A stretch of 63,787 nt of DNA from Yinghuangia seranimata (GCF_029953285.1 NZ_JASAOI010000012.1:1-63787); one strand, 5' to 3'. Shown: positions 36,505 to 45,766, numbered from the stretch's first letter. Notes: generated by a model from the letters alone, not told the origin. Program-made: numbers and translations.

Positions 36505-37164
36505 TCAGTCCTCCCGTAGCAACGACTCCACCATCGACCGCACCGCGACGTCGAACAGTGCGTCCGGTGCCCCCGGAGTGTGCAGGTTGTCCGCCAACTC
36601 CGGGTCGCCCTCGGCGACTTCCGCCAGCCACGCCTGCACCTGAGCGGGCTCCTGCGGATGGCCGGTCAGGGCCCGTTCCAGCATGACGAACCCCGCCACC
36701 TGGAACTGCACCGCCTGGACGGCGAGGGCCGCGCGTGCGCCATGGACGCCCGCGGCCGCGAACTCGCGCACCAGGGCGCGTCGGGCGGGGAGCATCATCA
36801 ACGATTCCAGGCCGCGTTCGCGGACCAGGCTGATCAGGTGCGGCCGGTCCAGGATCATGCGGCGGTTGGCCTGCGCGATCGACACGATCCGGGTCACCGG
36901 GGTACGCCCGGTGACCCGGATCGTTCCCATGTCCTGAAGCACCCGTTCGACCAGCTCGTCGATGAGCGCTTCGCGGTTGCCCACGTGCCAGTAGATCGAC
37001 GTCACGGCGACCCCGAGCTCGGCGGCGAGCTTCCGCATGCTCAGGCCCTCGGTCCCGGTCTCCATGACCAGGCGCATCGCGGTGTCCAGCACGGCGTCGC
37101 GGGTCACGCGCGGACCCGCGGGCCCGCCCTGGGCCGGCTTCGGGGTGGCTCTGGTTCGCTCCAT
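36505..37164 (-). CDS. TetR family regulator of the decarboxylase/amidohydrolase cluster
   Basis: A 219-residue repressor. The HTH (about 24-70) is RDAVLDTAMRLVMETG then LSMRKLAAELGVAVTSIYWHV, followed by an all-helical ligand domain. ATG 37164 is preferred; an in-frame extension to 37422 is a Trp/Cys/Gly-rich translation of the low-complexity intergenic region. Divergent from the acetoacetate-decarboxylase-like gene, with a perfect palindrome between them, so it most likely controls that cluster. The effector may be a pathway intermediate. Confidence 0.88.
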   Translation of the reverse strand: MERTRATPKPAQGGPAGPRVTRDAVLDTAMRLVMETGTEGLSMRKLAAELGVAVTSIYWHVGNREALIDELVERVLQDMGTIRVTGRTPVTRIVSIAQANRRMILDRPHLISLVRERGLESLMMLPARRALVREFAAAGVHGARAALAVQAVQFQVAGFVMLERALTGHPQEPAQVQAWLAEVAEGDPELADNLHTPGAPDALFDVAVRSMVESLLRED

Positions 37165-37245
37165 CGCATCCCATTCTCGCGGTCGCCGGGACCCCCGCGG
37201 CGCGCCGGGGCCCTCATGTCCCTCTTTACCTCGCCGCCATCCGGG

Positions 37246-37260
37246 TGTAACAGTGTTACA
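37246..37260. promoter_or_regulatory. palindromic operator of the TetR regulator
   Basis: TGTAACAGTGTTACA: six-base arms TGTAAC / GTTACA around AGT, 82 bp upstream of the TetR start and 155 bp upstream of the decarboxylase-like start. It is the only AT-balanced palindrome in the gap, as expected for a TetR site. Confidence 0.7.
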
Positions 37261-37273
37261 GAGAACGGTGCGA

Positions 37274-37382
37274 GTGAGCACCACCACACCCGGCACTGTT
37301 CCACCGGCACCCCCGCACCACCCGCACCACGGCACGACCGCTCCACCGCACCACCCGCACGATCCGCTCCATCCGCACCATG
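37274..37382. repeat. CACC-rich low-complexity tract
   Basis: About 110 bases of imperfect CCGCACCA and CACCAC repeats on the plus strand between the operator and the decarboxylase-like gene. It has no hairpin and no convincing reading frame; it ends 33 bases before the GTG at 37416. Confidence 0.7.
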
Positions 37383-37415
37383 CGAGATCACGCTGATCCA
37401 GAAGAGGTGAGGTAC

Positions 37416-38219
37416 GTGGCACGAGCCCGGTACGGCGCGCGTTCCCAGGCGGCCCTGACGAAGACCGCCAAGGACCGCAGCGTCCTGCCCGAGATCTGGT
37501 CGACCGGTGTCGTCGCCCTGTGGGAGACCGACCCCGAGGTGATCGCGGCCGTCCTGCCGCCGCCGCTGGTCCCCGCGGACCGGCCGCTGGTCCGCGCCAA
37601 CATCTCCGGCTGCGACATCAACGGCTACCCGCTCGGCGCCGGCGCCGTCGCGGTCCGCTGCAAGCACGGCGACGTCGAGGGCGACTACACGCTGACCATG
37701 CCGATGACCACCGAGCGCTCCGTCATCGGCGGCCGCGAGGTGTTCGGCGAGCCGAAGAAGCTGGCCGACGTCACCGTCGAGCGCGACGGCGACGAGGTCG
37801 TCGCCAAGGTCACCCGCCTGGGCGTCACCTACCTGGAGATCCGCGGCACCGTCGCCGAGGAGCTCCCGCTGCCGGAGCCGCGGCAGACGCTGAGCTTCTA
37901 CTACAAGTTCCTACCCGCGATCGACGGCGACGGCTTCGACGCCGACCCGCTGCTGGTGCACGTCACCCGCAACGAGAAGACCCGCTCGGCGCACCGCGTC
38001 GAGGGCGAGGTCGTCCTGCGCGACTCCGACTTCGACCCGGTCGCCGACCTGCCGGTCCGCAAGCTCGTCTCCATCACGCTCAGCGAACGCACCAGCGACC
38101 AGCAGGGGTTCGTGGCCGAACACGTCAAGGCCGACCTCGTGCTGCCGTACATCCACCAGCGGTACGACGACGTCGCGCAGATCGCCGACGAACCGCCCGC
38201 GCCGGGCGACCCGGCCTGA
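37416..38219 (+). CDS. acetoacetate decarboxylase family protein
   Basis: A 267-residue ADC-fold protein. The Schiff-base lysine region is GREVFGEPKKLADV (about 109-122); other family segments are DINGYPLGAGAVAV and LSFYYKFLPAIDGDGF. The family includes decarboxylases and also lactonase- and aldolase-like enzymes, so the reaction is uncertain. GTG 37416 follows GAGGTGAGG. First of four plus-strand genes with 62-, 11- and 5-bp gaps that end in a strong terminator and so probably form an operon under the TetR regulator. Confidence 0.85.
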   Translation: MARARYGARSQAALTKTAKDRSVLPEIWSTGVVALWETDPEVIAAVLPPPLVPADRPLVRANISGCDINGYPLGAGAVAVRCKHGDVEGDYTLTMPMTTERSVIGGREVFGEPKKLADVTVERDGDEVVAKVTRLGVTYLEIRGTVAEELPLPEPRQTLSFYYKFLPAIDGDGFDADPLLVHVTRNEKTRSAHRVEGEVVLRDSDFDPVADLPVRKLVSITLSERTSDQQGFVAEHVKADLVLPYIHQRYDDVAQIADEPPAPGDPA

Positions 38220-38281
38220 CCGGTCCCGCACCCGTACCCCGTACGTTCCACGCCGCCGCGACGCAAAGGGAATCCACGTAC

Positions 38282-39172
38282 ATGCTGAACGACTTCACCG
38301 GAAAGGTCGCCGTCGTCACCGGCGCCGCGAGCGGCATCGGCTTCGCGATGGCCGAGCGGTTCGTCGCCGAGGGCATGAAGGTCGTCCTCGCCGACATCGA
38401 GCAGGGCGCCCTGGACAAGGCCGTCGCCGTCCTCACCGAGCAGGGCGGCGACGTGTTCGCGCAGGTCACCGACGTGTCCGACCGGGACTCGGTGACGGCC
38501 ACCGCCGACGCCGCGTTCGACCGCTACGGCCAGGTCCACGTGCTGTGCAACAACGCCGGCATCGGCTCCGGGTCCGAGGGCCGGATGTGGGAGCACGACC
38601 CCAAGGACTGGGACTGGTGCTTCGCCGTCAACGTCTTCGGCGTGTTCAACGGCATCCAGGCGTTCGTGCCGCGCATGCTCGCGCAGGACACCGAGGGCCA
38701 CATCGTCAACACCTCGTCCGGCGACGGCGGCATCGCGCCGCTGCCCAACGCGTCCGTGTACGCGTCGACGAAGGCCGCCGTGGTCACCATGACCGAGGCA
38801 CTGTATGCGCAACTGCACCAGGTTCAGGCCAAGTTGGGCGCGTCGGTGCTGTTCCCCGGGCCGAAGATGCTGCGCACCGGGCTGTGGGAGTCGTACCGCA
38901 ACCGGCCCGAGAAGTACGCCAAGTCGCGGCCCCGCAAGACGCCGTACAACACCCTCGACGCGTGGGAGAAGGCCATGCGCGAGGCCGGTCAGGAGATCGA
39001 GTTCACGCCGGTCGAGTCGGTCGCCGCCAACGTCGTCGAGGGCATCCGCGAGAACCGCTTCTGGATCCTGCCGCCCAGCGAGCACAGCGACCAGCAGATC
39101 ACCGCGCGGTCGCAGAGCATGCTCGCGCGCTCGAACCCGTCGTACCTCGAGACGTTCATTCTGGACAAGTGA
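38282..39172 (+). CDS. SDR oxidoreductase of the decarboxylase cluster
   Basis: A 296-residue classical SDR. Cofactor motif TGAASGIGFAMAERF (about 12-26), NNAGIG, the Ser in NTSSGDGGI and the catalytic YASTK (Tyr ~160). It has ~40 extra C-terminal residues relative to 250-residue SDRs, including a segment around RKTPYNTLDAWEKAM. ATG 38282 follows AAAGGGA; a much longer in-frame extension overlaps the previous gene in another frame. Probably oxidises or reduces an intermediate of the pathway; NAD(P) preference not determined, though Asp after the second strand favours NAD. Confidence 0.88.
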   Translation: MLNDFTGKVAVVTGAASGIGFAMAERFVAEGMKVVLADIEQGALDKAVAVLTEQGGDVFAQVTDVSDRDSVTATADAAFDRYGQVHVLCNNAGIGSGSEGRMWEHDPKDWDWCFAVNVFGVFNGIQAFVPRMLAQDTEGHIVNTSSGDGGIAPLPNASVYASTKAAVVTMTEALYAQLHQVQAKLGASVLFPGPKMLRTGLWESYRNRPEKYAKSRPRKTPYNTLDAWEKAMREAGQEIEFTPVESVAANVVEGIRENRFWILPPSEHSDQQITARSQSMLARSNPSYLETFILDK

Positions 39173-39183
39173 GAGTGATCTGA

Positions 39184-40494
39184 GTGACCAGCCTGGACCC
39201 GTACATCATCATCTCCTCGGACACCCACGCCGGACTGCCGACCGAGCTGTACCGGGACTACCTGTCCGCCAAGCACCACGCCGCCTTCGACCAGTTCATG
39301 AGCGAGCGTGAGGCGCAGCTCAAGGCGATCACCGAACTCGGCGTGCGCAACGAGGACTTCGCCGCGAACTGGTTCGAGACCAATGAGGAAGTGCTGCGCA
39401 GCGGCTGGGAGGTGGACCGGCGCGACCTGGAGCTCGACAAGGACGGCGTGACCGGCGAAGTGATCTTCCCGGACGCGGACGCCGTCGAGTCGCGCACCTG
39501 CGTGCCGTTCGGCGCCGGCCTCGGCCTGTCCGGCGACATGGACCCCGAACTCGGCCTGGCCGGCGCGCAGGCGCACAACCGGTGGCTGGCCGACCTGTGC
39601 AAGACCTCGCCGGAGCGGCGCCGCGGCGTCGCGCTCATCCCGATCACCGCCGAACTACCGGACGTGCTCGCCGAGATCCGGCGCATCAAGGCCGACGGGC
39701 TCGGCGCGGTGATGATCCCCGCGATGTGGATGAACCAGGCGCCGTACCACGACCGCAAGTACGACCCGGTGTGGGCGCTGTGCGAGGAGCTCGAGCTGCC
39801 GGTCGTCACGCACTCCGGTCCGGCCGACCGCGAGTCGTACGGCAACCACCTGGGCATCTACGTCACCGAGGTGACGTGGTGGCCGGCGCGGCCGCTGTGG
39901 TTCCTGCTGTGGTCGGGCGTGTTCGAGCGCTTCCCGCGCCTGAAGTTCGGCGTCACCGAGGCCGGCTGCTGGTGGGTCGGCAACATGCTGTGGTTCATGG
40001 ACCGGCTGCTGCTCGGTTCGCGCGGCGCCAAGAAGCTGGCCGGCTTCGAGGAGATCAAGCTGTTGCCGAGCGAGTACTTCGACCGCAACTGCTTCATCGG
40101 GGCGTCCAACACCAAGCGCCGCGAGATCGGCATGCGGTACGAGATCGGTCTCGGCAACATCTGCTGGGGCAACGACTTCCCGCACCCCGAGGGCACGTGG
40201 CCCGACACCCTGAACATCCTGCGCAAGACGTTCGGCGACGTTCCGGTTGCCGAAACGCGCGTGATGCTCGGCGAAGCGGTCGCCGGGGTCTACGGTTTCG
40301 ACCTGGACGTTCTCGCGCCGCACGCCGCGCGTATTGGTGTGACCCCGGAGACCCTGGGGCAGACCGGACCCGACGGGGCGCTCCGCGACCTCGACACCAA
40401 GTGGGCGGCGGCCAAGGAGATCGGCCGCCACTGGATGACCGGTCACGACACCGGCGCCGCGATCAACCCGAACGCGGAAGCTGCGGAGGTCTAG
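39184..40494 (+). CDS. amidohydrolase_2 family protein (first)
   Basis: A 436-residue amidohydrolase-superfamily protein, related to ACMSD-type decarboxylases. Metal-binding positions: SSDTHAGLP (Asp-x-His near residue 13), THSGPADRE (His near 200) and GNDFPHPEG (Asp ~330). A Trp-rich segment TWWPARPLWFLLWSG follows the second site. Members act on hydrolysable or decarboxylatable aromatic-like acids. GTG 39184. It is a paralogue of the next gene, with recognisable but distant similarity. Confidence 0.88.
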   Translation: MTSLDPYIIISSDTHAGLPTELYRDYLSAKHHAAFDQFMSEREAQLKAITELGVRNEDFAANWFETNEEVLRSGWEVDRRDLELDKDGVTGEVIFPDADAVESRTCVPFGAGLGLSGDMDPELGLAGAQAHNRWLADLCKTSPERRRGVALIPITAELPDVLAEIRRIKADGLGAVMIPAMWMNQAPYHDRKYDPVWALCEELELPVVTHSGPADRESYGNHLGIYVTEVTWWPARPLWFLLWSGVFERFPRLKFGVTEAGCWWVGNMLWFMDRLLLGSRGAKKLAGFEEIKLLPSEYFDRNCFIGASNTKRREIGMRYEIGLGNICWGNDFPHPEGTWPDTLNILRKTFGDVPVAETRVMLGEAVAGVYGFDLDVLAPHAARIGVTPETLGQTGPDGALRDLDTKWAAAKEIGRHWMTGHDTGAAINPNAEAAEV

Positions 40495-40499
40495 AACTC

Positions 40500-41795
40500 A
40501 TGAGCGACACCGGCATGACGCCGTCCGGCATGCCCGAGGACCCGCTGTTGGCCGCGTACGACGGGCCGGAGCGCTACACCGTGGTCTCCGCCGACTGCCA
40601 CGGCGGCGGCGAGATCAACGAGTACCGCGCCTACCTGCCGTCCGGCCTGCACGAGCAGTTCGACGCGTGGGTCGTCGACTACGAGGTGCCCTACCCCGAC
40701 CTGCTGGGTGACGCCGGCAAGCGGAACTGGGACTCGGAGCGGCGGCTGCGCGACCTCGAGGACGACGGCGTCGTCGCCGAGGTGATCTACCCGAACACCG
40801 TCCCGCCGTTCTTCCCGAAGTCGTCGCTGACCGACCAGCCGCCGGCCGCCAACGCCGGTGACCTGAAGCTGCGTTGGGAAGGCCTCAAGGCGCACAACCG
40901 GTGGATGGTGGACTTCTGCGCGGCGGCCCCCGGGCGCCGCGCGGGCATCGTCCAGATCATGCTGCACGACCTGGACGCGGCGGTCGAGGAGGTGCGCTGG
41001 GCGGCCGAGGCCGGGCTGACCGGCGGCGTCCTGCTGCCCGGCACTCCGCCCGGCTCCGGCCTGGTCCCGCTGTGGCAGTACGACCACTACAAGCCGCTGT
41101 GGGACGTGTGCGAGGAACTCGGCATGCCGGTCAACCACCACACCGGTTCGGCCGCCCCGCCCATCGGCGACACGCTCATCGACAAGGTGGTGTTCCTGAC
41201 CGAGGTGTCGTGGTGGGCGCACCGCGCGTTCACCCACCTGATCGTGTCGGGGACGATGGACCGGCACCCCGAGCTCCAGTTCGTCTTCACGGAGCAGGGC
41301 ACCGCCTGGATCCCGGAGGAGTGCCGCCGGCTCGACTACTACTGGGGCCGCATGGGCAAGGCCGTCGGCTCCCAGGAGTACGAATGGGGGCACGAACTGG
41401 TCTCCTCGATGTCGCTGAAGCCCAGCGAGTACTGGGCACGCCAGTGCCACGTCGGCGCGAGCTTCCAGCGCCCCGCCGAGGCCGCGCTGCGGTACGCCGT
41501 GGGCGTCGACCGCGTCATGTGGGGCAGCGACTACCCCCACAAGGAGGCCAGCCACCCGTTCAGCCGCGAGGCGCTCCAGCTCACCTACCACGGCATCGAC
41601 CCGTACGAGGTCGCCGCCATGGTGGGCGGGAACGCCGCGAAGCTGTACGGCTTCGACCTCGACTTCCTCGCCCCGATCGCGGCGAAGGTCGGCCCCGAGG
41701 TCGCCCAGGTCTTCAAGCCCCTCGCGATCGAGGACATCCCCAAGGGCGCCGACAAGTGCCCGGCGTTCGTGGGGCTCCCCGGCGTCACGCCGTAG
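40500..41795 (+). CDS. amidohydrolase_2 family protein (second)
   Basis: A 431-residue paralogue of the preceding amidohydrolase. Metal site pieces: SADCHGGG (Asp-x-His), VNHHTGSAAPP and WGSDYPHKEASH, with VSWWAHRAFTHL after the second site. The first eighteen residues are extra. ATG 40500 starts five bases after the previous stop, so the pair is translationally linked and may form a heterodimer or two successive steps. A 43-base hairpin follows the stop. Confidence 0.88.
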   Translation: MSDTGMTPSGMPEDPLLAAYDGPERYTVVSADCHGGGEINEYRAYLPSGLHEQFDAWVVDYEVPYPDLLGDAGKRNWDSERRLRDLEDDGVVAEVIYPNTVPPFFPKSSLTDQPPAANAGDLKLRWEGLKAHNRWMVDFCAAAPGRRAGIVQIMLHDLDAAVEEVRWAAEAGLTGGVLLPGTPPGSGLVPLWQYDHYKPLWDVCEELGMPVNHHTGSAAPPIGDTLIDKVVFLTEVSWWAHRAFTHLIVSGTMDRHPELQFVFTEQGTAWIPEECRRLDYYWGRMGKAVGSQEYEWGHELVSSMSLKPSEYWARQCHVGASFQRPAEAALRYAVGVDRVMWGSDYPHKEASHPFSREALQLTYHGIDPYEVAAMVGGNAAKLYGFDLDFLAPIAAKVGPEVAQVFKPLAIEDIPKGADKCPAFVGLPGVTP

Positions 41796-41810
41796 CCGCG
41801 GCGCAACGAA

Positions 41811-41853
41811 CACGGCCCCGGTACCCGCCGCTCGAGCGGGCACCGGGGCCGTG
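41811..41853 (+). terminator. terminator of the decarboxylase/amidohydrolase operon
   Basis: Arms CACGGCCCCGGT (41811-41822) and ACCGGGGCCGTG (41842-41853) plus an inner CCCGC/GCGGG stem across a single mismatch; 7-base loop. Sixteen bases after the last stop codon. Confidence 0.85.
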
Positions 41854-41993
41854 CCGCGTGGTCCTCAGGGCCGACGCGGGGAAAACGCTCCCGCCGGTAC
41901 AACCGTGGTGGGGTGGTGGTCGACGGGGGAACGACGCGGCAGCACATGCCGGGGTGGTGGCTGTGGCGGGCGGTCGCAGTGGTCATACCGAGG

Positions 41994-42404
41994 TCACTCG
42001 TCCGGGGTGAGGGCTTCCGTCGCCGCGTTCGGGTTGTAGAACTCCTTTTGTGCGCAGATCAGTCCGTCGCGGAAGCGGACCACGGAGATGTACGTGTTGG
42101 CGTACGGCTTGCCGGTGGTCGTCACCACGCCTTCGCTGGTGAACTCCGCGATGAGCACGTCCGGATCGGTGGTCTCGTGGATCTGCGTCACCGTCAGCTT
42201 CATGCTGAAGATCTTCAGCGCGCCCGTCAGGTACTCCGCGATGACCGCCTTGCCCTCGACCCGGCCGGGCGGGGTCGCGTACGGGAACTCGAACACCGTG
42301 TCCTCGGTGTAGTGCGCCATCTGCGCCGGGACGTCCCCCACCGCGGCGAGGGCGCGTTCCAGGGTGGCGCGGTTGCGGCGGCGGGTCTCGGCTGCGTCGG
42401 TCAT
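41994..42404 (-). CDS. SnoaL/NTF2-like protein
   Basis: A 136-residue NTF2-fold protein: helix RRRNRATLERALAAVGD, then YTEDTVFEFPYATPPGRVEG (about 32-51), the strand GALKIFSMKLTVTQIHE and C-terminal strands YISVVRFRDGLICAQKEFYN. The family includes isomerases, cyclases and ligand-binding proteins. ATG 42404. It lies on the opposite strand after the catabolic cluster and may or may not belong to it; a ketosteroid-isomerase-like step would fit but is unproven. Confidence 0.8.
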   Translation of the reverse strand: MTDAAETRRRNRATLERALAAVGDVPAQMAHYTEDTVFEFPYATPPGRVEGKAVIAEYLTGALKIFSMKLTVTQIHETTDPDVLIAEFTSEGVVTTTGKPYANTYISVVRFRDGLICAQKEFYNPNAATEALTPDE

Positions 42405-42436
42405 GCGCCCGATGGTGGAGACCCGCGCCGCAGAAC

Positions 42437-45388
42437 TCAAGAGGCCAGTTCCGTGCAGTAGTCGTCGATGAGGCGGGTCTCGACCTCGTCCGGCGAGTCG
42501 TTCTCCTGGTGCCGGCCCCGCAGGGTTTCCAGGCGTTGTCTGGCGTCCGCAGCCGGGAGGGCCCCCGCGTCGTGGGCGAGGAGGGCCAGCACGCATTCGG
42601 CCGCCAGCACACCGGGCACCGTGCCGCCCACGGTGGCCGCCCATGCGAGGTACTCCCGCGTACGCCGCTCAGCCTCCTCGGGGCTGGTGCGACGCACAGT
42701 GTTGACGAGGCAGAACAAATGGCGGCGGTAGGTATCGTCGAAAACACCTTCCGGCGGCTCTGTGGTGCTCACAGATGCCCGCACGAGCTCGAGGGCCTCC
42801 TCGCGCCGCCCCAGCGCGAACAGCACGTGAGCCAGGCAGTGCCGGTCGTCCCGCAGGGCCGGGGACGCGTCGTCGGCGTACCCGCGCCGGATCTCCTCGA
42901 CCTGGCGGAGCAGCGCCTCCGCCGCCGCGTAACGCCCCGCGTCCTTGAGGCAGTCCGCGTACTCGTGCGTCGCGTTGAGGCGTTCATGGTCGTCGGCCGG
43001 GACGTTCTCGGCCAGCCACGCCACGTACTCCTCACGCGCGGCCAGCACGTCCTTGTCGCGCCCCTGCCGTTCGAGGTTCTTCTGGAGACAGCGCCGCAGG
43101 CCCTGGGACTCCAGGCGACGGCTCGGCTCGCCCGCCGTGTCCAAGGTGGCAAGGACCGACCGGTACAGCTGTTCGGCGGCTTCGAAGCGTTCCCGGTCGT
43201 CGAGCCAGTGCGCCAGCCGGTGCCGGGTCTCCAGCGCGACGTCTCCGAGTTCCGCGGTGCTCCCGATGCGTGCGGACAGCCCGTCGACCAGCTCCTCCGC
43301 CTCGTCCGCACGGCCGACTTCGGCCAGGGTGTCCACGTACAGCCACCACGTGAGGAATGTGTACGGGTGGTACTCGCCGTGCACACGCGTGCGCCGCAGG
43401 AGAAGGTCGTAGGTTTCCTCCACGCGTGCCGCGGCGTCTTCGCCGCCCCACGCGCCGCGGGCCAGCAGGTTGTGGTGACTGATCATCACATCCGGGTCGA
43501 GGTCCCCGAACTGTCGGCGCAGTCCCTGCCACGCGGTCCGGTATTCGGCGCACTCCGCCTCGCCGCTCAGGTACGCCAGCGCGTAGCGGTCGCGGGCGAT
43601 CAGCCGCAGCGCGTGGTCGTCCGGCAGCCCGGCCGAGGCGGCGAGCACGTCCGCCGCCAACGTCTCACCGGCCGCGAAGTCCCGGACGAACCAGTGGTAC
43701 GCAAAGCAGCGGAGCGCCGAGCGCAGCACCGGAAGCAGCGCCGATTCGTCCCCGAGGTCCACTCCCGCCAGCGCGCTCGTCGCATGGCCGCTCAGCGTTC
43801 GCCAGTACGCCCAGTTCGCGTCGAGCTCGGGCGCCGGTGCCGCGGCGACCTCCAACGCGGCGGCCGCCGCGCGCCCCACGTCCCGCCGCACCTGCGGCGC
43901 CTCCTGGTCCAGCCGCACGCGGGTCGCCTGCAGCACCAACCGGTGCACCGTCAGGTGGTTGGCCCGTCCCGCGCCCCCGAGCTGCACCTCGCGAACGTCG
44001 ACGAGGCACAGCGCGTTCAGGGCCTCCAAGGCCCGGTCCAGCCGGTCCACGTCCGGCGGCGACCCGATCACGCCGCTGGCCGCCAGCGCCGCCGGGTCCA
44101 GCAGGTCGAGGGGGAAGGGATCGAGCCCGAAGCACGACAGCACCCGCATCACCACGCGGGCCTCGGGCAGGCCCGACTGCTCGAGCAGGTCGAGGCTCAG
44201 TTCCCACGTGCGGCTCACCAGGGCCCGGTGTCGCACCTCTGTCTCGTCGAGGTCGAGTGCCTGCCGGGCACCGCGGTCGAGGAAGCTGATCCCGGATGCC
44301 CCGAACTCGGCGCCGTAGTCCGCGAACGTCCGAACGCGGAAGCCCTGCCGGGCGGACAGCAGCCCGGCGGTGCCCTCCGTCGTGCGCCGCAGCATCGCGC
44401 CCGCGTGCCGCAGCGCGAGCGGCAGGCCGCCGAGTGTCTCGGCCAGCCGCACCGCGTCCTCGCGGTCCCCGGCGCGCGGTGCGAGGTCGAGCAGCACGTC
44501 CGCGCCGGCTTCCGGCGGCAGCACGTCGACCGGCCACCGCTCGGTGTCCGTGCCCCAGAGCTCCGCATCGCGGATGCGGGTGGTCACGAGTGTGAGTCCG
44601 CGCCGCCCCGCGCGCAGCCATCCTGTGCCGTCACCCGGTGTCCGGCAGCCGGCGTTCGCCAGCGCGCGGTCGTCGACGTTGTCGAAGACGAGCAGCCACG
44701 CGCGCGGTGCGCGTTCCAAGTGGTCCCACACCGCGTCGACCGGGCTGAGCCCGCGTGACGACGCGTCGTCCAACTGCTCGTCGGTCAGCCCCAGCGCCCA
44801 CGCCGCCTGACGCATCGCCGCGTCGATGCCGTGCTCGGTCGTCGCGTCGATCCAGAACACCTGCGCGCCGACGTTGAGCGCGTTCCGAGCCACGGCCAGC
44901 GCCAGCGCGGTCTTTCCCGACCCGCCGAGCCCGTGCAGCACCTGCATGCGGCCGTTCGGGGCCGCGACCCGCTCCCGCAGCACCGCGAGGAGGTCGTCGC
45001 GCCCGTGGACGGCGACCGGGAGTTCGCGCAGCGGCGGCGAGAGGGACGTCCGGACGAGGGGCGCGACGGGTGGCGGGGCGGGCTCCGCCTGCGAGGCGTC
45101 CGTCTTTGCCCCCGCCTCGGCCGAACGCGCGGCCCGCAGCCGGTTCTCCCACCGCAACGTGTAGGCCGAGTTGCACGCTTTCAGGATTCGCCGCAGCACG
45201 TCCTCGGTCGGCACCCGGCGGGCGTTGAAAGCGTCGTACACCGCCGTCGCCGAGCTTCGGCCGACGTCCTGTACGAGAGCCGCGACGTTGGCGTATCCGG
45301 CGGCGGTTGCGATGTCCCGCAGCGATGCGGCGAGTTCGCGGACTTCCTGCGGCGCGTCCGGATCGAGCGGACTGAGACTGCGGCCCAC
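42437..45388 (-). CDS. STAND ATPase: HTH - NB-ARC - TPR
   Basis: A 983-residue protein. Residues ~15-75 are an XRE-like HTH (LAASLRDIATAAGYANVAAL, VPTEDVLRRILKACN). NB-ARC ATPase at about 125-420: Walker A HGLGGSGKTALA (152-163), Walker B WLLVFDNVDD, VTTRIRDAE and the GLPLALRHAG box. Residues ~560-983 are tetratricopeptide-like helical pairs. STAND proteins of this type act as switches in regulation or antiviral defence. No attached effector (nuclease, TIR, protease) is visible. GTG follows GGGGGGAGGA. Typical of streptomycete STAND proteins with N-terminal HTH. Confidence 0.85.
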   Translation of the reverse strand: MGRSLSPLDPDAPQEVRELAASLRDIATAAGYANVAALVQDVGRSSATAVYDAFNARRVPTEDVLRRILKACNSAYTLRWENRLRAARSAEAGAKTDASQAEPAPPPVAPLVRTSLSPPLRELPVAVHGRDDLLAVLRERVAAPNGRMQVLHGLGGSGKTALALAVARNALNVGAQVFWIDATTEHGIDAAMRQAAWALGLTDEQLDDASSRGLSPVDAVWDHLERAPRAWLLVFDNVDDRALANAGCRTPGDGTGWLRAGRRGLTLVTTRIRDAELWGTDTERWPVDVLPPEAGADVLLDLAPRAGDREDAVRLAETLGGLPLALRHAGAMLRRTTEGTAGLLSARQGFRVRTFADYGAEFGASGISFLDRGARQALDLDETEVRHRALVSRTWELSLDLLEQSGLPEARVVMRVLSCFGLDPFPLDLLDPAALAASGVIGSPPDVDRLDRALEALNALCLVDVREVQLGGAGRANHLTVHRLVLQATRVRLDQEAPQVRRDVGRAAAAALEVAAAPAPELDANWAYWRTLSGHATSALAGVDLGDESALLPVLRSALRCFAYHWFVRDFAAGETLAADVLAASAGLPDDHALRLIARDRYALAYLSGEAECAEYRTAWQGLRRQFGDLDPDVMISHHNLLARGAWGGEDAAARVEETYDLLLRRTRVHGEYHPYTFLTWWLYVDTLAEVGRADEAEELVDGLSARIGSTAELGDVALETRHRLAHWLDDRERFEAAEQLYRSVLATLDTAGEPSRRLESQGLRRCLQKNLERQGRDKDVLAAREEYVAWLAENVPADDHERLNATHEYADCLKDAGRYAAAEALLRQVEEIRRGYADDASPALRDDRHCLAHVLFALGRREEALELVRASVSTTEPPEGVFDDTYRRHLFCLVNTVRRTSPEEAERRTREYLAWAATVGGTVPGVLAAECVLALLAHDAGALPAADARQRLETLRGRHQENDSPDEVETRLIDDYCTELAS

Positions 45389-45423
45389 GTGGTCCTCCCC
45401 CCAAGGCTGACCTCACAGGCTAG

Positions 45424-45753
45424 CTGGCGAACTCCGCTGATTCTCCGGATAGTCCGGACAGCGGCACGCGACGCCTGCCGTCTCCCGCGATCGTCTCCGC
45501 ACATACTCCGCGGCCCCTCCAGGAGTATTCCGCCCGCTCCTACACCTGGATCAGCGAGGCCGCCCAGGGCCTCGCCCGAGTGGTCCGGGAGGACGCCGTG
45601 CACCTGATCAGCATCGTGAACCTCGACCCGACGACGGTCTTCGAATGGCTCGGCCGTGCGGCCGCCGTCGTCAACGCCGTTCGTGCCGTCGCCGGGGTGG
45701 TGCGCCGACGCCGCGCCACCCCGGCGGCAGGTGAACGACCCGCCGGGTCGTGA
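45424..45753 (+). pseudogene. possible truncated or non-canonical small coding frame
   Basis: An open frame divergent from the STAND gene has strong GC third-position bias and protein-like composition from about 45523 (YTWISEAAQGLARVV, VHLISIVNLDPTTVFEWLGR, AAAVVNAVRAVAGVV). A ribosome-binding-like CCAGGAG (45529-45535) lies within it but no ATG/GTG follows at proper distance; the only standard start is GTG 45580 (57 residues). It ends in TGA 45751. Either a remnant, a non-canonical start, or chance. The rest of the 45389-45766 gap shows nothing else. Confidence 0.35.
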
Positions 45754-45766
45754 GAGCCGCGCGGCG

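Noticed and set aside
37165-37422. N-terminal extension of the TetR protein with Trp/Cys/Gly-rich residues
   Set aside because: It is translation of the low-complexity CACC tract and operator; the TetR fold begins after ATG 37164.
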